Shown here piece after piece: positions 55,406 through 64,000 of a stretch of 64,000 nucleotides of DNA. A program made the translations under genes and the position numbers. The notes beneath the pieces are model-generated. The model was not told the origin of the DNA, did not search any database, and saw only the letters and a list, made by a program, of their open reading frames with translations. Source of the DNA: DATEPR01 sp036491115 (GTDB taxonomy: Bacteria; Actinomycetota; Actinomycetes; Mycobacteriales; Pseudonocardiaceae); NCBI GenBank assembly GCA_036491115.1, contig DASXCQ010000078.1:1-64000 (forward strand). The letters are read 5' to 3'. How positions within the stretch are numbered: the stretch's first letter is position 1; every line of letters starts with the position of its first letter.

Positions 55406-56154
55406 CGGCGCGCCTCCGCAGCGGGTCGTCGGGCGGACGAGGTGGCGGGGAGTTGGTGCAGGTTGGGCGGGCCTTCAGCGCGGGGCCTGACGGGGGCGAG
55501 AAGGCTCCTGACGGGATCAGGTGGCTGCCGCCTGGGCGAGGCGGCTGTGCGAGAGCGGCGGGGGGTTGGGTTGGTGGTGTAGAGGCGGCGCAGGCGGCCG
55601 AGGCCGCGGGAGATGTCGGATTTCACCGTGCCGACCGAGCGGCCGACGACCGTGGCGATCTCGGCGATCGGCAGGTCGACTACGTGGCGCAGGACGACGG
55701 CCACGCGTTGGTGGTCGGGCAGGGCGGCGAGCAGTCCGGCCAGTTCCCGGTTGGTCTCGCTGTCGGCGATGGCCTGTTCGACGTCGACCCGCTCGTCCGG
55801 CCGGTCGACCTGCTCGTCGACCTCGTCCCACGGTTCGCAGGCCGGTTGCCGGCCGGCGTCCCGCTGCTGGTTGCGGCAGGCGTTGAGCGTGATGGTGAGC
55901 AGCCAGGTGCGCAGCTTCAGGGCGAGGATCTGGTCCGGGCGGTAGCCGGCGAGCGCGCGGTAGGCACGCAGGAACGCGTCCGCGGTGAGGTCCTCGGCGT
56001 CGGCCCAGCAGCCGCCGATCCGCAACGCCATGGAGAACACGATCCGCCGGTACTTGTCGAACAGCTGGACGAATCCCGTGTCCAGGTCGTGCAGCAGCGA
56101 TCGGACGATCTGGTCGTCCGACCGGCTCGGGGGCGGGGCGTTCACGCTGGTCAC
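55402..56154 (-). CDS. ECF-type RNA polymerase sigma factor
   Basis: 250 residues. Region 2 (FVQLFDKYRRIVFSMALRI, DAEDLTADAFLRAYRA) and region 4 (LLAALPDHQRVAVVLRHVVD, IAEIATVVGRSVGTVKSDIS) are clear. A basic, proline-rich tail of about 45 residues follows. No anti-sigma factor is adjacent; instead the stop overlaps the start of the MGMT-Ada gene (ATGA). GTG 56154 or 56145 is the start. A longer frame exists upstream but overlaps the divergent GNAT gene. Confidence 0.9.
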   Translation of the reverse strand: MTSVNAPPPSRSDDQIVRSLLHDLDTGFVQLFDKYRRIVFSMALRIGGCWADAEDLTADAFLRAYRALAGYRPDQILALKLRTWLLTITLNACRNQQRDAGRQPACEPWDEVDEQVDRPDERVDVEQAIADSETNRELAGLLAALPDHQRVAVVLRHVVDLPIAEIATVVGRSVGTVKSDISRGLGRLRRLYTTNPTPRRSRTAASPRRQPPDPVRSLLAPVRPRAEGPPNLHQLPATSSARRPAAEARR

Positions 56155-56230
56155 ATAGTGTTGAACCCCGCGGTGATCACGACGGTTGCGAATTTCGGCA
56201 CCGGTCACTCGTTCGTGTCGCTGGTGCGGT

Positions 56231-57139
56231 ATGACAGGGAACGTGGCCGAACTCGCGGACCTGATGCGGTCGTTCGCCGACGGTGGATCGTCGGCGTTCG
56301 GCCGGGACCTCACGGTCGTGACGCCGCCGGACGACCGTTCGGTGGGCGTCCTGGCCTTCGCCGGGCTCAACGTCGTCGCGGTCGACATGGCCGACGACTG
56401 GGTGCGCGAGCGGCTGCCGGGCGACGACCTGGGCGCGCCGCTGGACCAGTCCTTCGTGGCCACCCTGGCTGCCGCGACCGGCCGGGTGCCGGAGCAGCTG
56501 AACGTCGTCCTGGCCGCTCCCGCCACCGGTCGGCTCGGTGGCATGGAGCTGGTCGAGCTGACCGAGTTCCGCGAGCCGCTCTCGCTCCGGCTGGCCCGCT
56601 CGCTGAGCAGGCGGGTGGACGTGCGGGTGTGGCGGTGCCCCGGCGGCCTGCTGATCATGGGCCGGGGCGTCGCCGGGCGGTGGGAGGTGTCGCTGGAGGT
56701 CGAGCCCGCGCTGCGGGGGTTCGGTATGGGCCGCGGCCTGTTCGCGGCGGCGCGCGGGCTGGTGCCGGCCGGCGAGCACGTGTGGGCGCAGGTGGCGCCG
56801 GGCAATGCGGCGTCGATCCGGGCGGCGCTGGCCGCCGGGTTCCGGCCGATGGGGGCCGAGGTGCTGCTGTGGCCGCCGTCGCCGTGGCCCGATCAGGTGA
56901 CTTTCGGATCGTTCGGTTGGTTCGCCGATCCGGGGCGGCGGAATCTCGCGCCGGTGCCGGATGTGCCGGACGACCACCTGGCCGGTCGCCTGGAGGAGCC
57001 AGGTTTGGGCGAAGCGACCGGCCCGAGCCCTGCCACAGAATTGAAGACTGTGGATGACGATCTGGCCACGAATGAGCACACAGTTGGGCCACTCTCCGTA
57101 TTGGGTGACCCGGCAAGTGAGGGCGAAGCGGACGATTAG
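56231..57139 (+). CDS. GNAT family acetyltransferase-like protein
   Basis: 302 residues, divergent from the sigma factor. The C-terminal half holds GNAT-like motifs: the acetyl-CoA loop region around GFGMGRGLFAAARGLVPAG, and the AQVAPGNAASIRAALAAGFRP stretch. The N-terminal half and the acidic tail are not recognised. ATG 56231 is chosen; upstream frame to 56186 has no support. Confidence 0.7.
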   Translation: MTGNVAELADLMRSFADGGSSAFGRDLTVVTPPDDRSVGVLAFAGLNVVAVDMADDWVRERLPGDDLGAPLDQSFVATLAAATGRVPEQLNVVLAAPATGRLGGMELVELTEFREPLSLRLARSLSRRVDVRVWRCPGGLLIMGRGVAGRWEVSLEVEPALRGFGMGRGLFAAARGLVPAGEHVWAQVAPGNAASIRAALAAGFRPMGAEVLLWPPSPWPDQVTFGSFGWFADPGRRNLAPVPDVPDDHLAGRLEEPGLGEATGPSPATELKTVDDDLATNEHTVGPLSVLGDPASEGEADD

Positions 57140-57283
57140 CTATCCGAATGAGTGTCCGTCGTAAGTGGGCCGGCACGCATTCCACCTGGTCGTATCTTGA
57201 CCGTGCGTGAGTACGGTGTAACGCTCCCATGGCCAAATTCACTCGCCCGGGGGTCGTTGCCGGGCGTGATTCCAGGAGGGCTC

Positions 57284-58639
57284 GTGCGTGCACTCTCTCG
57301 TCGCCGCGTCATGGCGGCGTTGTCAGGAGTCGCCGTAGCCGCAGCTACCGCGATGACCGGTATGGCTGCGACCACAGCCGTCGCCACAAGCGGCGTGATG
57401 ACACCAGCGATCGGTGTCAACCCGGACTACAAGATCGCCGGGCATGTCGGTGCCAACCCGGCGGACACCACCTTCAGCTGCCAGCTCACGGTCCCCGCCC
57501 AGTGCTACGGGCCCAACCAGATCCGCGCCGCCTACGGCGTGGACAAGCTGGCCAACCATGGTCTGGACGGCCGTGGCGAGACCATCGTGATCATCGACGC
57601 CTTCCAGAGCCCGACGATCACGCAGGACCTGGCCACGTTCGACGCGACCTTCGGCCTGCCGGCGCCGAAGTTCAACATCATCGCGCCGGACGGGTTGACC
57701 CCGTTCGACCAGGCTGACGCGAACCAGACCGGTTGGGCCGGTGAGATCACCCTCGACGTGGAGTACGCGCACTCGATCGCGCCCGCCGCCACGATCGACC
57801 TGGTGCTCTCCAAGACCAACGATGACGCCGACATCCTGTCCGCGCAGAAGTTCGTGGTCGACCACAACCTCGGCGACACGCTGTCGCAGAGCTTCGGCGA
57901 GGCGGAGCAGTGCGAGGACCCGACCATCTTCAACCAGGTCCACAAGCTGTTCGAGAAGGCGCAGAACGAGCGGATGACCGTGTTCGCCTCGTCGGGCGAC
58001 CAGGGTGCCGCCCAGCCGACGTGTGACGGTGCGTCCTTCGCGAAGGCCGTCAGCACGCCCGCGTCCGACCCGAACGTCACCGGTGTCGGTGGCACGATCC
58101 TCGACGCCAACGGCACCACCGGTGCCTACAACGGCGAGGTCGTGTGGAACGAGCCGGACTTCCAGGCTGCCGGTGGCGGTGGATTCAGCGTCGCCTACAA
58201 GACGCCGGACTTCCAGCGCGGTCTGCACCTGGCCACCCGTGGCGTGCCGGACATCTCCTACAACGCGGCCATCATCGGTGGCGTCCTCGCGGTGTGGAGC
58301 ACCTCCGGCCAGGGTGCCAACCTGGTCTTCCAGTTCGGTGGCACCAGTGCCGGTTCCCCGCAGTGGGCCGGTCTGGCGGCGCTGACCGACCAGTTGGGGC
58401 ACAAGCGGGTCGGCGACATCAACCCGTCGCTGTACGCGTTGGGGACCAACCGCCTGCTGTCCGGCGCGTTGTTCCACGACATCACCGTGGGTGACAACAC
58501 CTTCCACGGTGACGTGACGGTGCAGGGCTTCTCGGCGACGAAGGGCTGGGACCCGGCCACGGGTATCGGCACGCCGAAGGCCAACCTGCTGGTTCCGGCT
58601 CTGGCCGCCGCCGCTCATGGCGGTCCCGGCCGTGGCTGA
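57284..58639 (+). CDS. Secreted sedolisin-type (S53) peptidase lacking the usual prodomain
   Basis: 451 residues. A twin-arginine-like signal (SRRRVMAALSGVAVAAATAM) is followed by a short linker with two Cys and then the S53 catalytic domain: E154 and D158 in WAGEITLDVEYA, D239 in ASSGDQGAA, and S355 in FGGTSAGSP. The calcium site (FHDITVGDN, then GWDPATGIGTP) is present at the end. The roughly 150-residue Pro-kumamolisin domain is absent. AGGAGG lies 4 nt before the GTG at 57284. Confidence 0.85.
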   Translation: MRALSRRRVMAALSGVAVAAATAMTGMAATTAVATSGVMTPAIGVNPDYKIAGHVGANPADTTFSCQLTVPAQCYGPNQIRAAYGVDKLANHGLDGRGETIVIIDAFQSPTITQDLATFDATFGLPAPKFNIIAPDGLTPFDQADANQTGWAGEITLDVEYAHSIAPAATIDLVLSKTNDDADILSAQKFVVDHNLGDTLSQSFGEAEQCEDPTIFNQVHKLFEKAQNERMTVFASSGDQGAAQPTCDGASFAKAVSTPASDPNVTGVGGTILDANGTTGAYNGEVVWNEPDFQAAGGGGFSVAYKTPDFQRGLHLATRGVPDISYNAAIIGGVLAVWSTSGQGANLVFQFGGTSAGSPQWAGLAALTDQLGHKRVGDINPSLYALGTNRLLSGALFHDITVGDNTFHGDVTVQGFSATKGWDPATGIGTPKANLLVPALAAAAHGGPGRG

Positions 58640-59832
58640 TCCAGCTCGGTGACCGATCGGGTGGCGAGTCGGCTCTGCCGGCTCGCCACCCGCCGTTCCA
58701 GGTAGTGGAACGTGGGCCTGGGGTGCATCAGGAAGTCGTGGTGCGAGATGTCCCAGGCGTAGGCGCCCGCCATGCCGAACACGACGCGGTCGCCCACCAT
58801 CAGCCGGGCCACCGGCACGTGTCTGGCCAGCACGTCTTTCGGCGTGCACAGCTGCCCGGCCACCGTGACCGCCGAGTCGGTCACGCCCGGTCGCGGCCAT
58901 GGCCGGTGCCACACCGTCGGGAGCACGTCGAACGGCTGGTCGTGGCCCTTCGCGACGGGGGTACGCAGGTGGTGGGTGCCGCCGGCGAGCAGCGCGAACG
59001 CCTCGCCGTGGCTGCGTTTGACGTCCACGACGGACGCGGCGTACCAGCCGCAGTAGGCCGTCACAGCGCGACCCGGTTCGATCCGCAGCCGCACGCCGGT
59101 CCGTTCGGTGATCTCCCGCAGCCCGGCGCCCAACTCTGCCCAGTCGTAACGGGCGTCCGGGTGGCCGTAGTCGACCGCCATGCCGCCGCCGACGTTGACC
59201 TCCCCAACGCCCAGCCGTGCCGCCCACTCGACGACGGCCGAGGCCAGCCTGACCTGCTCGGCAGCGGGCAGGCCGCTCGCCAGGTGGGCGTGGATGCCGT
59301 GCCAGGTCAGCGTTTCCGCGTCGCGCAGTACGGCGAGGCACTCGTCCAGGTCACCGGGGTCGATGCCGAACTGGCTGGGCCGACCGCCCATGGTCAGCAC
59401 GGCGGCCCCGGTGGGCAGGGCCAGGTTGACGCGCAGCAGTACGCCGGCCGGCCGGCCGAGCGCGGCCAGGCGGCGCAACTCGTGCACGCTCTCCACGTGG
59501 ATCCGGTGGGTGCCGGCAGCCGCCGCGGCGATCAGTTCGGCGTCGGTCTTGGCCGGGCCGCCGAGCGCCAGCGGCGCGTCCGGGACGACGGACCGGACGT
59601 GGGCCAGTTCGCCGCCGGACGCCACTTCGAACCCGTCCGCCACACCGGCCAGCGTGCGCAGGATCGGCGCCGCCGGGTTGGCCTTGGCCGCGTAGTACCA
59701 CTCCGTACCGGACGGCAGCGCGGCGCGGATCGCGGTGGCGTGCTCGTGCAGCGCGGCCAGGTCGTAGACGTAGGCGGGCAACCGGTCGTCGGGCAGGGCG
59801 GCGACGTGGTCGGCGACGGCGGCCGGGATCAC
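58615..59832 (-). CDS. PLP-dependent (type III) amino acid decarboxylase of NIS siderophore locus
   Basis: 405 residues of the alanine-racemase/DapDC fold. EWYYAAKANPAAPILRT carries the PLP lysine, GVADGFEVASGGEL and HIRV-like phosphate residues follow, and IEPGRAVTAYCGWY is the second motif. It is placed like PvsE of the vibrioferrin operon, which decarboxylates a citryl-serine intermediate. GTG 59832 overlaps the upstream synthetase stop. Its 3' end overlaps the convergent S53 protease gene by 25 bp. Confidence 0.9.
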   Translation of the reverse strand: MIPAAVADHVAALPDDRLPAYVYDLAALHEHATAIRAALPSGTEWYYAAKANPAAPILRTLAGVADGFEVASGGELAHVRSVVPDAPLALGGPAKTDAELIAAAAAGTHRIHVESVHELRRLAALGRPAGVLLRVNLALPTGAAVLTMGGRPSQFGIDPGDLDECLAVLRDAETLTWHGIHAHLASGLPAAEQVRLASAVVEWAARLGVGEVNVGGGMAVDYGHPDARYDWAELGAGLREITERTGVRLRIEPGRAVTAYCGWYAASVVDVKRSHGEAFALLAGGTHHLRTPVAKGHDQPFDVLPTVWHRPWPRPGVTDSAVTVAGQLCTPKDVLARHVPVARLMVGDRVVFGMAGAYAWDISHHDFLMHPRPTFHYLERRVASRQSRLATRSVTELDQPRPGPP

Positions 59833-61382
59833 GGCAGGGCCAGCGGCAGGCGGACCGGCACGTAGCCGGCGCCTCGGTCGTTGGTGCGCCGCCACCGGGC
59901 CAGTAGGTTCGCCTTGGCCGGCACCGGACCGCCCGCCAGCACGGCCGCGATCTCCGGCGTCCTGGGCAGTCCGGCCAGTTCCCGGCCGACCAGTGCCCAC
60001 AGGTCGGGTTCCAGGTCGGGTCGCAGGTCGGCCAGTGCCGCGACGAACTCGGCGACGTGGTTGACCAGCAGGCAGTACGCGACCCGCCGCCACGCCTGCT
60101 GCCGGCTGTAGGACAGCGACGCGGCGACGTCCCGCGGCAGCGCGGCGAGGGTGGCGGCATGGTGGTCGGCGACCAGCTTGGTGCCCTCCAGGTCGCGGAA
60201 CAGCAGCCGGACCGGCAGACCGTCGTCAGCCGCGCAGACCAGCACGTTCTGCAGGTGCGGCTCCAGGACGACGCCGTGGTCGAACAGGGTGGCCAGCACC
60301 GGCGGCACCAGCAGCCGCAGGTATGCGGCCCACCAGCCGAGCAGGTCGGCGCCGGCCAGCCGGGACACATGCGCGTCGGACAGCGGGTACTCGTCAGCGA
60401 CGGCCGCGGCCAGCAGCGGGGTGGCGCCCGGCGGCAGGTAGCCGGTGACGTCGTCGCGCACGATCACGCCGAGCCCGTCGCGCAGCCCGTCGATGTCGAC
60501 CGTGCGGTAGCCGGGTTCGCGCAGCACCCACACCGGCAGGTCGGTGGTGTCCAGCAGGTCGGTCAGGGCGACGGCGGAGGCCAGTTCGTATGTCGCGTTC
60601 TTGCGCACGCAGTTGGTGATCCGCACGTTCAGGCTGAACTTCAGGAAGCCCGTGGGGCCGTGCAGGGTGCGCACCGAGGACGTCGGCGTGAACAGTGGAC
60701 CGCCGGTGCCCAGGTCCAGCAGTCGGCCGCCGGTGATGTCGTGGCGCAGCAGGTCGAACTGCCACGGGTGCACCGGCAGCAGCCGGTGACCGTCGGGCAC
60801 CGGGCGCAACGTGTCGATCGCGTCGAGCTCGCCCGACTCCCGCACCAGGTCCGCCGGCACGGCCAGGTAGCGCAGCGCGATCCGGCTGCCGGTCTCCGGG
60901 GCGTAGTCCCGCCAGTCGCCGGTGGCCGCGGTGCGCGCCTTCGGGGTCGGGTGGAAGCGGTGACCGAGCGGGAGCGACTGCTCGGACGCCAGGTAGCGGT
61001 CCGACGGCTCGACGAACCGTTGGCGCAGCGCGGTTTCCGTCACCTCATGGCTGGCCGCCACCTGCGCGGCGAACTCGCCGTTGGCCATCCCGGTGGCCGC
61101 GGTCAGTTCGGTGGCGACCAGTTCGGCCACCTCCCACCAGGCCACCTCGGCCCATACCCCGGACCGCTCGGTGAACGCGGGACCGGCGAACCGGTGGGCG
61201 CCGGACAGGGACCTGCGGCGCACCTCGACCCGCAGCGCACGGCCGGTGTGCGGCAGCGGCACGCGCAGGTGGTCGCCGTCGACCACACCGGGGCCGATCT
61301 CGCGGACATAGCAGTTGAGCAGGTTGTGGACGACCACGTGGTCGGCGCACACGGTGGGCGCGCCGATGGTCGGGGTGGACAC
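59829..61382 (-). CDS. IucA/IucC-type NIS siderophore synthetase (second)
   Basis: ATP-dependent carboxylate-amine or carboxylate-alcohol ligase, 517 residues. Motifs: LLPVHPWQFDLLRHD, KFSLNVRITNCVRKN and VVLEPHLQNVLVC, which bind ATP and the carboxylate. By position it matches PvsD. GTG 61382 begins one base after the upstream synthetase stop, so the two are coupled. Confidence 0.93.
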   Translation of the reverse strand: MSTPTIGAPTVCADHVVVHNLLNCYVREIGPGVVDGDHLRVPLPHTGRALRVEVRRRSLSGAHRFAGPAFTERSGVWAEVAWWEVAELVATELTAATGMANGEFAAQVAASHEVTETALRQRFVEPSDRYLASEQSLPLGHRFHPTPKARTAATGDWRDYAPETGSRIALRYLAVPADLVRESGELDAIDTLRPVPDGHRLLPVHPWQFDLLRHDITGGRLLDLGTGGPLFTPTSSVRTLHGPTGFLKFSLNVRITNCVRKNATYELASAVALTDLLDTTDLPVWVLREPGYRTVDIDGLRDGLGVIVRDDVTGYLPPGATPLLAAAVADEYPLSDAHVSRLAGADLLGWWAAYLRLLVPPVLATLFDHGVVLEPHLQNVLVCAADDGLPVRLLFRDLEGTKLVADHHAATLAALPRDVAASLSYSRQQAWRRVAYCLLVNHVAEFVAALADLRPDLEPDLWALVGRELAGLPRTPEIAAVLAGGPVPAKANLLARWRRTNDRGAGYVPVRLPLALP

Positions 61383-61383
61383 G

Positions 61384-62904
61384 TCAGACGCTCCTGAGAT
61401 AGTTCGGGCCGGTGTAGGAGTAGAACTTGTTGACGTCGGCGGCGCCGGACCGCTGCTTGGACAGCAGCGTGCCCGCGGTGAGCATCGCCTTCACCGGCAG
61501 CCGGTCGGCCAGCAGGGTCCGGTCGATCAACCTGCGGCGGTCGGGGCTGTCGGGATGGCGGTCGATCGCCGCGCACAGCAGGTCGCGGATCAGCCGTCGG
61601 TCGATGCCGCCGAGGGCGAACACGATCGCCGCGGCGCACAGGTGCAGCGTGATCGTGGTGAACAGGTCGACCAGCGGCGCGAACGAGTCGACGACGATCC
61701 GGCGGTCGTCCAGCAGCGCCGGATCACCGCCGGGCGGCCAGTCACCCAGACCACGCCACAGCCGGCGGGGATGCAGTCGCGGGCCGTCATTGTCCTTGAC
61801 CAGCAACCGAAGCGTGCTGCCAGGCAGGAGGGACACGTTCTGCTGGTGGGATTCCAGGGCCATGCCGTAGCGCAACAGCAGGGTCACCTGGAAGTCCAGC
61901 AGCAGCGACAGGTACTCGGTGACCACGGCGACCCGGTCGCCCAACTCGTCCACCACCAGGCCCGTGCCGGTGGGCGCGGGCAGCGCGGCCAGCGGGATCG
62001 CGCCGAGCGGCACCCTGCGCACCAGGAAGGCGAGCAGTTCGTCATCGGCGTGGGCGTAGGTCTGCTCGTCGGCCAGCACGATCCGGTCGGTGAACCTCGG
62101 CTCGGCGGCCAGCGCGGCGGCGAGCAGGCGGCCGGTGACGGCACCGTCGAGCAGCGTGCCCGGTTTCATCGTCCGGCGGTTGCGCAGGCCCAGCGTGCTG
62201 GTGGGCAGCGGCAGCTTGACGTGGGTGCCGGGATCGGCCAGCACGGCGACGGTGCGCATGGACAGTGTCGGTGTCACGTCGACGGCGTCCGCGACGGCGA
62301 GCCGGTGTCGTGCGGTCAGCGGGTGCACCGGGAACGGCACCAGGTCAGCGGACATGCCGAGCTCGTCCGCCGTGGGCCACCAGCAGGGCAGCGTGCCGGC
62401 GGCCGTCACCGCCGACGCCCGCACCGCCGCCCACCGCAGCCGGAACGTCGGGCCGTACTCGGGCGCGTAGCGCGACTGGTCGGCCGGGCTGATGCCGCGC
62501 CTGGCCAGGCCGGTGGGGTAGACGGGATGGCCGAGATAGGCGGCGAGAACGTCGTACCGCAGCGGGCCGGTGGTGGTCCGTTTGTCGCGCTGGAGCCGTT
62601 GCGTGGCCTGTGCGTCGCGGCACTCGGTGACGAAGGCGTCGAAGCCGTCCAGATCGCCTGCGGGCACGCCTTCGCGGAGCAGCGCCAGGATCGGGTCGAG
62701 TTCGGTCAGCCGCGTGCCGTCGCGGGTGAGTTCCGGGGCCGACACGGCGACGTCGCACAGGAAACCGTCCGGCCGCACCGGAATCGCCAACGTGTGTCCC
62801 GCGTAGTCGACGTGCAGTGTACCGTCCACAACGGAACTTCTGGTGCGGATGCCCTGGAAGTCTTCCCGCAGCAACGTATCCAGGACCGACGCCAGCAGCG
62901 TCAC
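61384..62904 (-). CDS. IucA/IucC-type NIS siderophore synthetase (first)
   Basis: 506 residues with the NIS pattern VPFPVHPLTARHRL, VKLPLPTSTLGLRNRRTM and ALESHQQNVSLLPG. The active-site order is the same as in the second synthetase, but the sequences differ enough to suggest different substrates. By position it matches PvsB. GTG 62904 overlaps the ATP-grasp stop (GTGA). Confidence 0.93.
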   Translation of the reverse strand: MTLLASVLDTLLREDFQGIRTRSSVVDGTLHVDYAGHTLAIPVRPDGFLCDVAVSAPELTRDGTRLTELDPILALLREGVPAGDLDGFDAFVTECRDAQATQRLQRDKRTTTGPLRYDVLAAYLGHPVYPTGLARRGISPADQSRYAPEYGPTFRLRWAAVRASAVTAAGTLPCWWPTADELGMSADLVPFPVHPLTARHRLAVADAVDVTPTLSMRTVAVLADPGTHVKLPLPTSTLGLRNRRTMKPGTLLDGAVTGRLLAAALAAEPRFTDRIVLADEQTYAHADDELLAFLVRRVPLGAIPLAALPAPTGTGLVVDELGDRVAVVTEYLSLLLDFQVTLLLRYGMALESHQQNVSLLPGSTLRLLVKDNDGPRLHPRRLWRGLGDWPPGGDPALLDDRRIVVDSFAPLVDLFTTITLHLCAAAIVFALGGIDRRLIRDLLCAAIDRHPDSPDRRRLIDRTLLADRLPVKAMLTAGTLLSKQRSGAADVNKFYSYTGPNYLRSV

Positions 62905-64000
62905 CGGATGTCCCAGCGGTGCACGTCGAGGAAGTCGGCGGCCACCGTGTCCACTGTGGACCCGTTCGGGCCGGTGGTGCGCAGTACGCCCAGGTAGTCG
63001 CGGTTGGTGTTGGTGAGCACGAGTGCGTCGCCGAGGCCGCGCAGCGGCCGGTACACCAGGTGCACGTCGTCGCGCTGCTCGTCGACCGGTGGGGGAGCGT
63101 GCACCAGCAGGCCGTCGCGGTCCACGCACGGCCAGTCCACCCGCCCGGCGCGCGCCGGCGGGTCCGGCGCGGGCGGCAGCGGTTCGCCGACGTGCACCCG
63201 AAGGATCTGTTCGAACAGGGGAACGCCGGTGGTCTCGGCGAGCAACAGGTCGCACTGGTCGCCGATGGCCCGGTAGTTCACCTCGATCAGCCGGACCCGG
63301 TCACCGGACACCACGTACTCGGTGTGGCAGGCACCGAAACCCACGCCCAGCGCGGCCAACTGGGCCAGCACCGGCCCGGCGTCCGGCTCCGGGTCGAACA
63401 CCGTGCTCCGCTCGACGAAGTACGGCGGCGCGGACAGCGTCGTACGGAAACCGCCCATCACCCGCAGCGCGGAGCGGTCGCCGAGGGTCTCCAGCGAGCG
63501 CAGCTCACCGGCGAGGAACTCTTCCACCACCAACGGTTCCGGCCGGTGCGACCAGATGTCCGCGCACACGGTCGCGAGTTCGGCGGCGTCGGCGACCAGC
63601 ACGACGTCCTCGCTGGCCACCCCCTCCCGTGGCTTGACGACACAGGGAAACGGAGGGTCCTCGACCGTCTCGCCGGGCAGGACTTCCCGCGACCACACGG
63701 AATCCACCCCGGCGCGGGCCAGATGCCGGCGCAGCTGTGCCTTGTTCTTGGCCCGCAGCGCCACCTGCCAGTCCTTGGCCGGCAGCCCGGCGTAGGTGGC
63801 GGCGAGCGCGGTCTGGGTCTGGAGATGATCGCTGTTGGTGAACACGGCCGCCGGCCGCTCGTTTCGCTCCACATGGTCGATGATCGCCCGAAAATCGCGG
63901 ACGTCACAGGCGACGATCTCGTCCGGCGCGTGCGGCAGGCCGGCGTACGCGCGGGCGTGGGCGTCGGGCTGGTTGGTGAGCAGGGTGACGCGCAGGTCCA
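62901..64000 (-). CDS. ATP-grasp ligase, 5' end outside the window
   Basis: At least 366 residues of an ATP-grasp enzyme. PPFPCVVKPREGVASEDVVLV is the nucleotide-binding lysine region, LVVEEFLAGEL and VRLIEVNYRAIGDQ the metal-binding end. The frame stays open through 64000 (…VACDVRDFRAIIDHVE… precedes 63872), so the gene starts beyond the right edge. It corresponds by position to PvsA, the amino-acid ligase that starts the vibrioferrin operon. Confidence 0.88.
   Translation of the reverse strand, partial: DLRVTLLTNQPDAHARAYAGLPHAPDEIVACDVRDFRAIIDHVERNERPAAVFTNSDHLQTQTALAATYAGLPAKDWQVALRAKNKAQLRRHLARAGVDSVWSREVLPGETVEDPPFPCVVKPREGVASEDVVLVADAAELATVCADIWSHRPEPLVVEEFLAGELRSLETLGDRSALRVMGGFRTTLSAPPYFVERSTVFDPEPDAGPVLAQLAALGVGFGACHTEYVVSGDRVRLIEVNYRAIGDQCDLLLAETTGVPLFEQILRVHVGEPLPPAPDPPARAGRVDWPCVDRDGLLVHAPPPVDEQRDDVHLVYRPLRGLGDALVLTNTNRDYLGVLRTTGPNGSTVDTVAADFLDVHRWDIR

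Overview
The window is one continuous stretch of a high-GC actinobacterial chromosome. Three things point to that group: the gene set (whiA, rbpA, OpcA, SufR-SufBDCSUT, a mycothiol-dependent isomerase family protein, an MptB-type mannosyltransferase), frequent GTG starts, and ATGA/GTGA stop-start overlaps. The gene order tkt-tal-pgi-zwf-opcA-pgl / ctaB / ctaA / ABC exporter / mptB / sufR-sufBDCSUT matches mycobacteria and Pseudonocardiales. I infer a filamentous Pseudonocardiales organism, but the genus cannot be read from the sequence.

Left part (1-35.9 kb) is core metabolism and information processing. It holds coaBC (cut by the left edge), metK, a frameshifted methyltransferase, priA, def-fmt-rsmB with a flavoprotein gene, rpe with the riboflavin genes ribD-ribE-ribBA-ribH, and two small membrane proteins. 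Next come uvrC-rapZ-yvcK-whiA, glycolysis (gap-pgk-tpiA), secG and rbpA. A histidine kinase without a partner and two membrane proteins follow. On the minus strand lies a complete pentose phosphate operon (tkt, tal, pgi, zwf, opcA, pgl).

Middle part (34.9-51.8 kb): ctaB and ctaA (heme O and heme A synthesis) are separated by an accessory segment of about 3.6 kb. The segment carries an RNHCP protein and a three-gene minus-strand set (two-TM membrane protein, cupin-like protein, HD-domain protein), divergent from a MarR/GbsR-like regulator. Then come a VOC protein, an ABC-2 exporter, mptB, and the SUF iron-sulfur operon under SufR. A sequence matching the SufR palindrome overlaps the sufR start codon.

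Right part (51.8-64 kb) is accessory. Degenerate ~35-bp tandem repeats and a perfect 21-bp palindrome precede a PPOX/F420-type gene. A lower-GC patch carries a 2OG-Fe(II) oxygenase. Beside it is a translationally coupled operon: ECF sigma factor, MGMT-Ada protein (a domain-permuted alkylation sensor) and AlkB. A GNAT, a sedolisin-type protease and an NIS siderophore operon follow. The siderophore gene order resembles the vibrioferrin pvs operon without pvsC and runs off the right edge.

Several transcripts look leaderless: a -10 hexamer sits exactly 6 nt before the start codon at rpe, uvrC, the 25.7-kb membrane gene, ctaA, mptB, sufR and the PPOX gene. I saw no tRNA, rRNA, CRISPR array, IS element or recognisable riboswitch.
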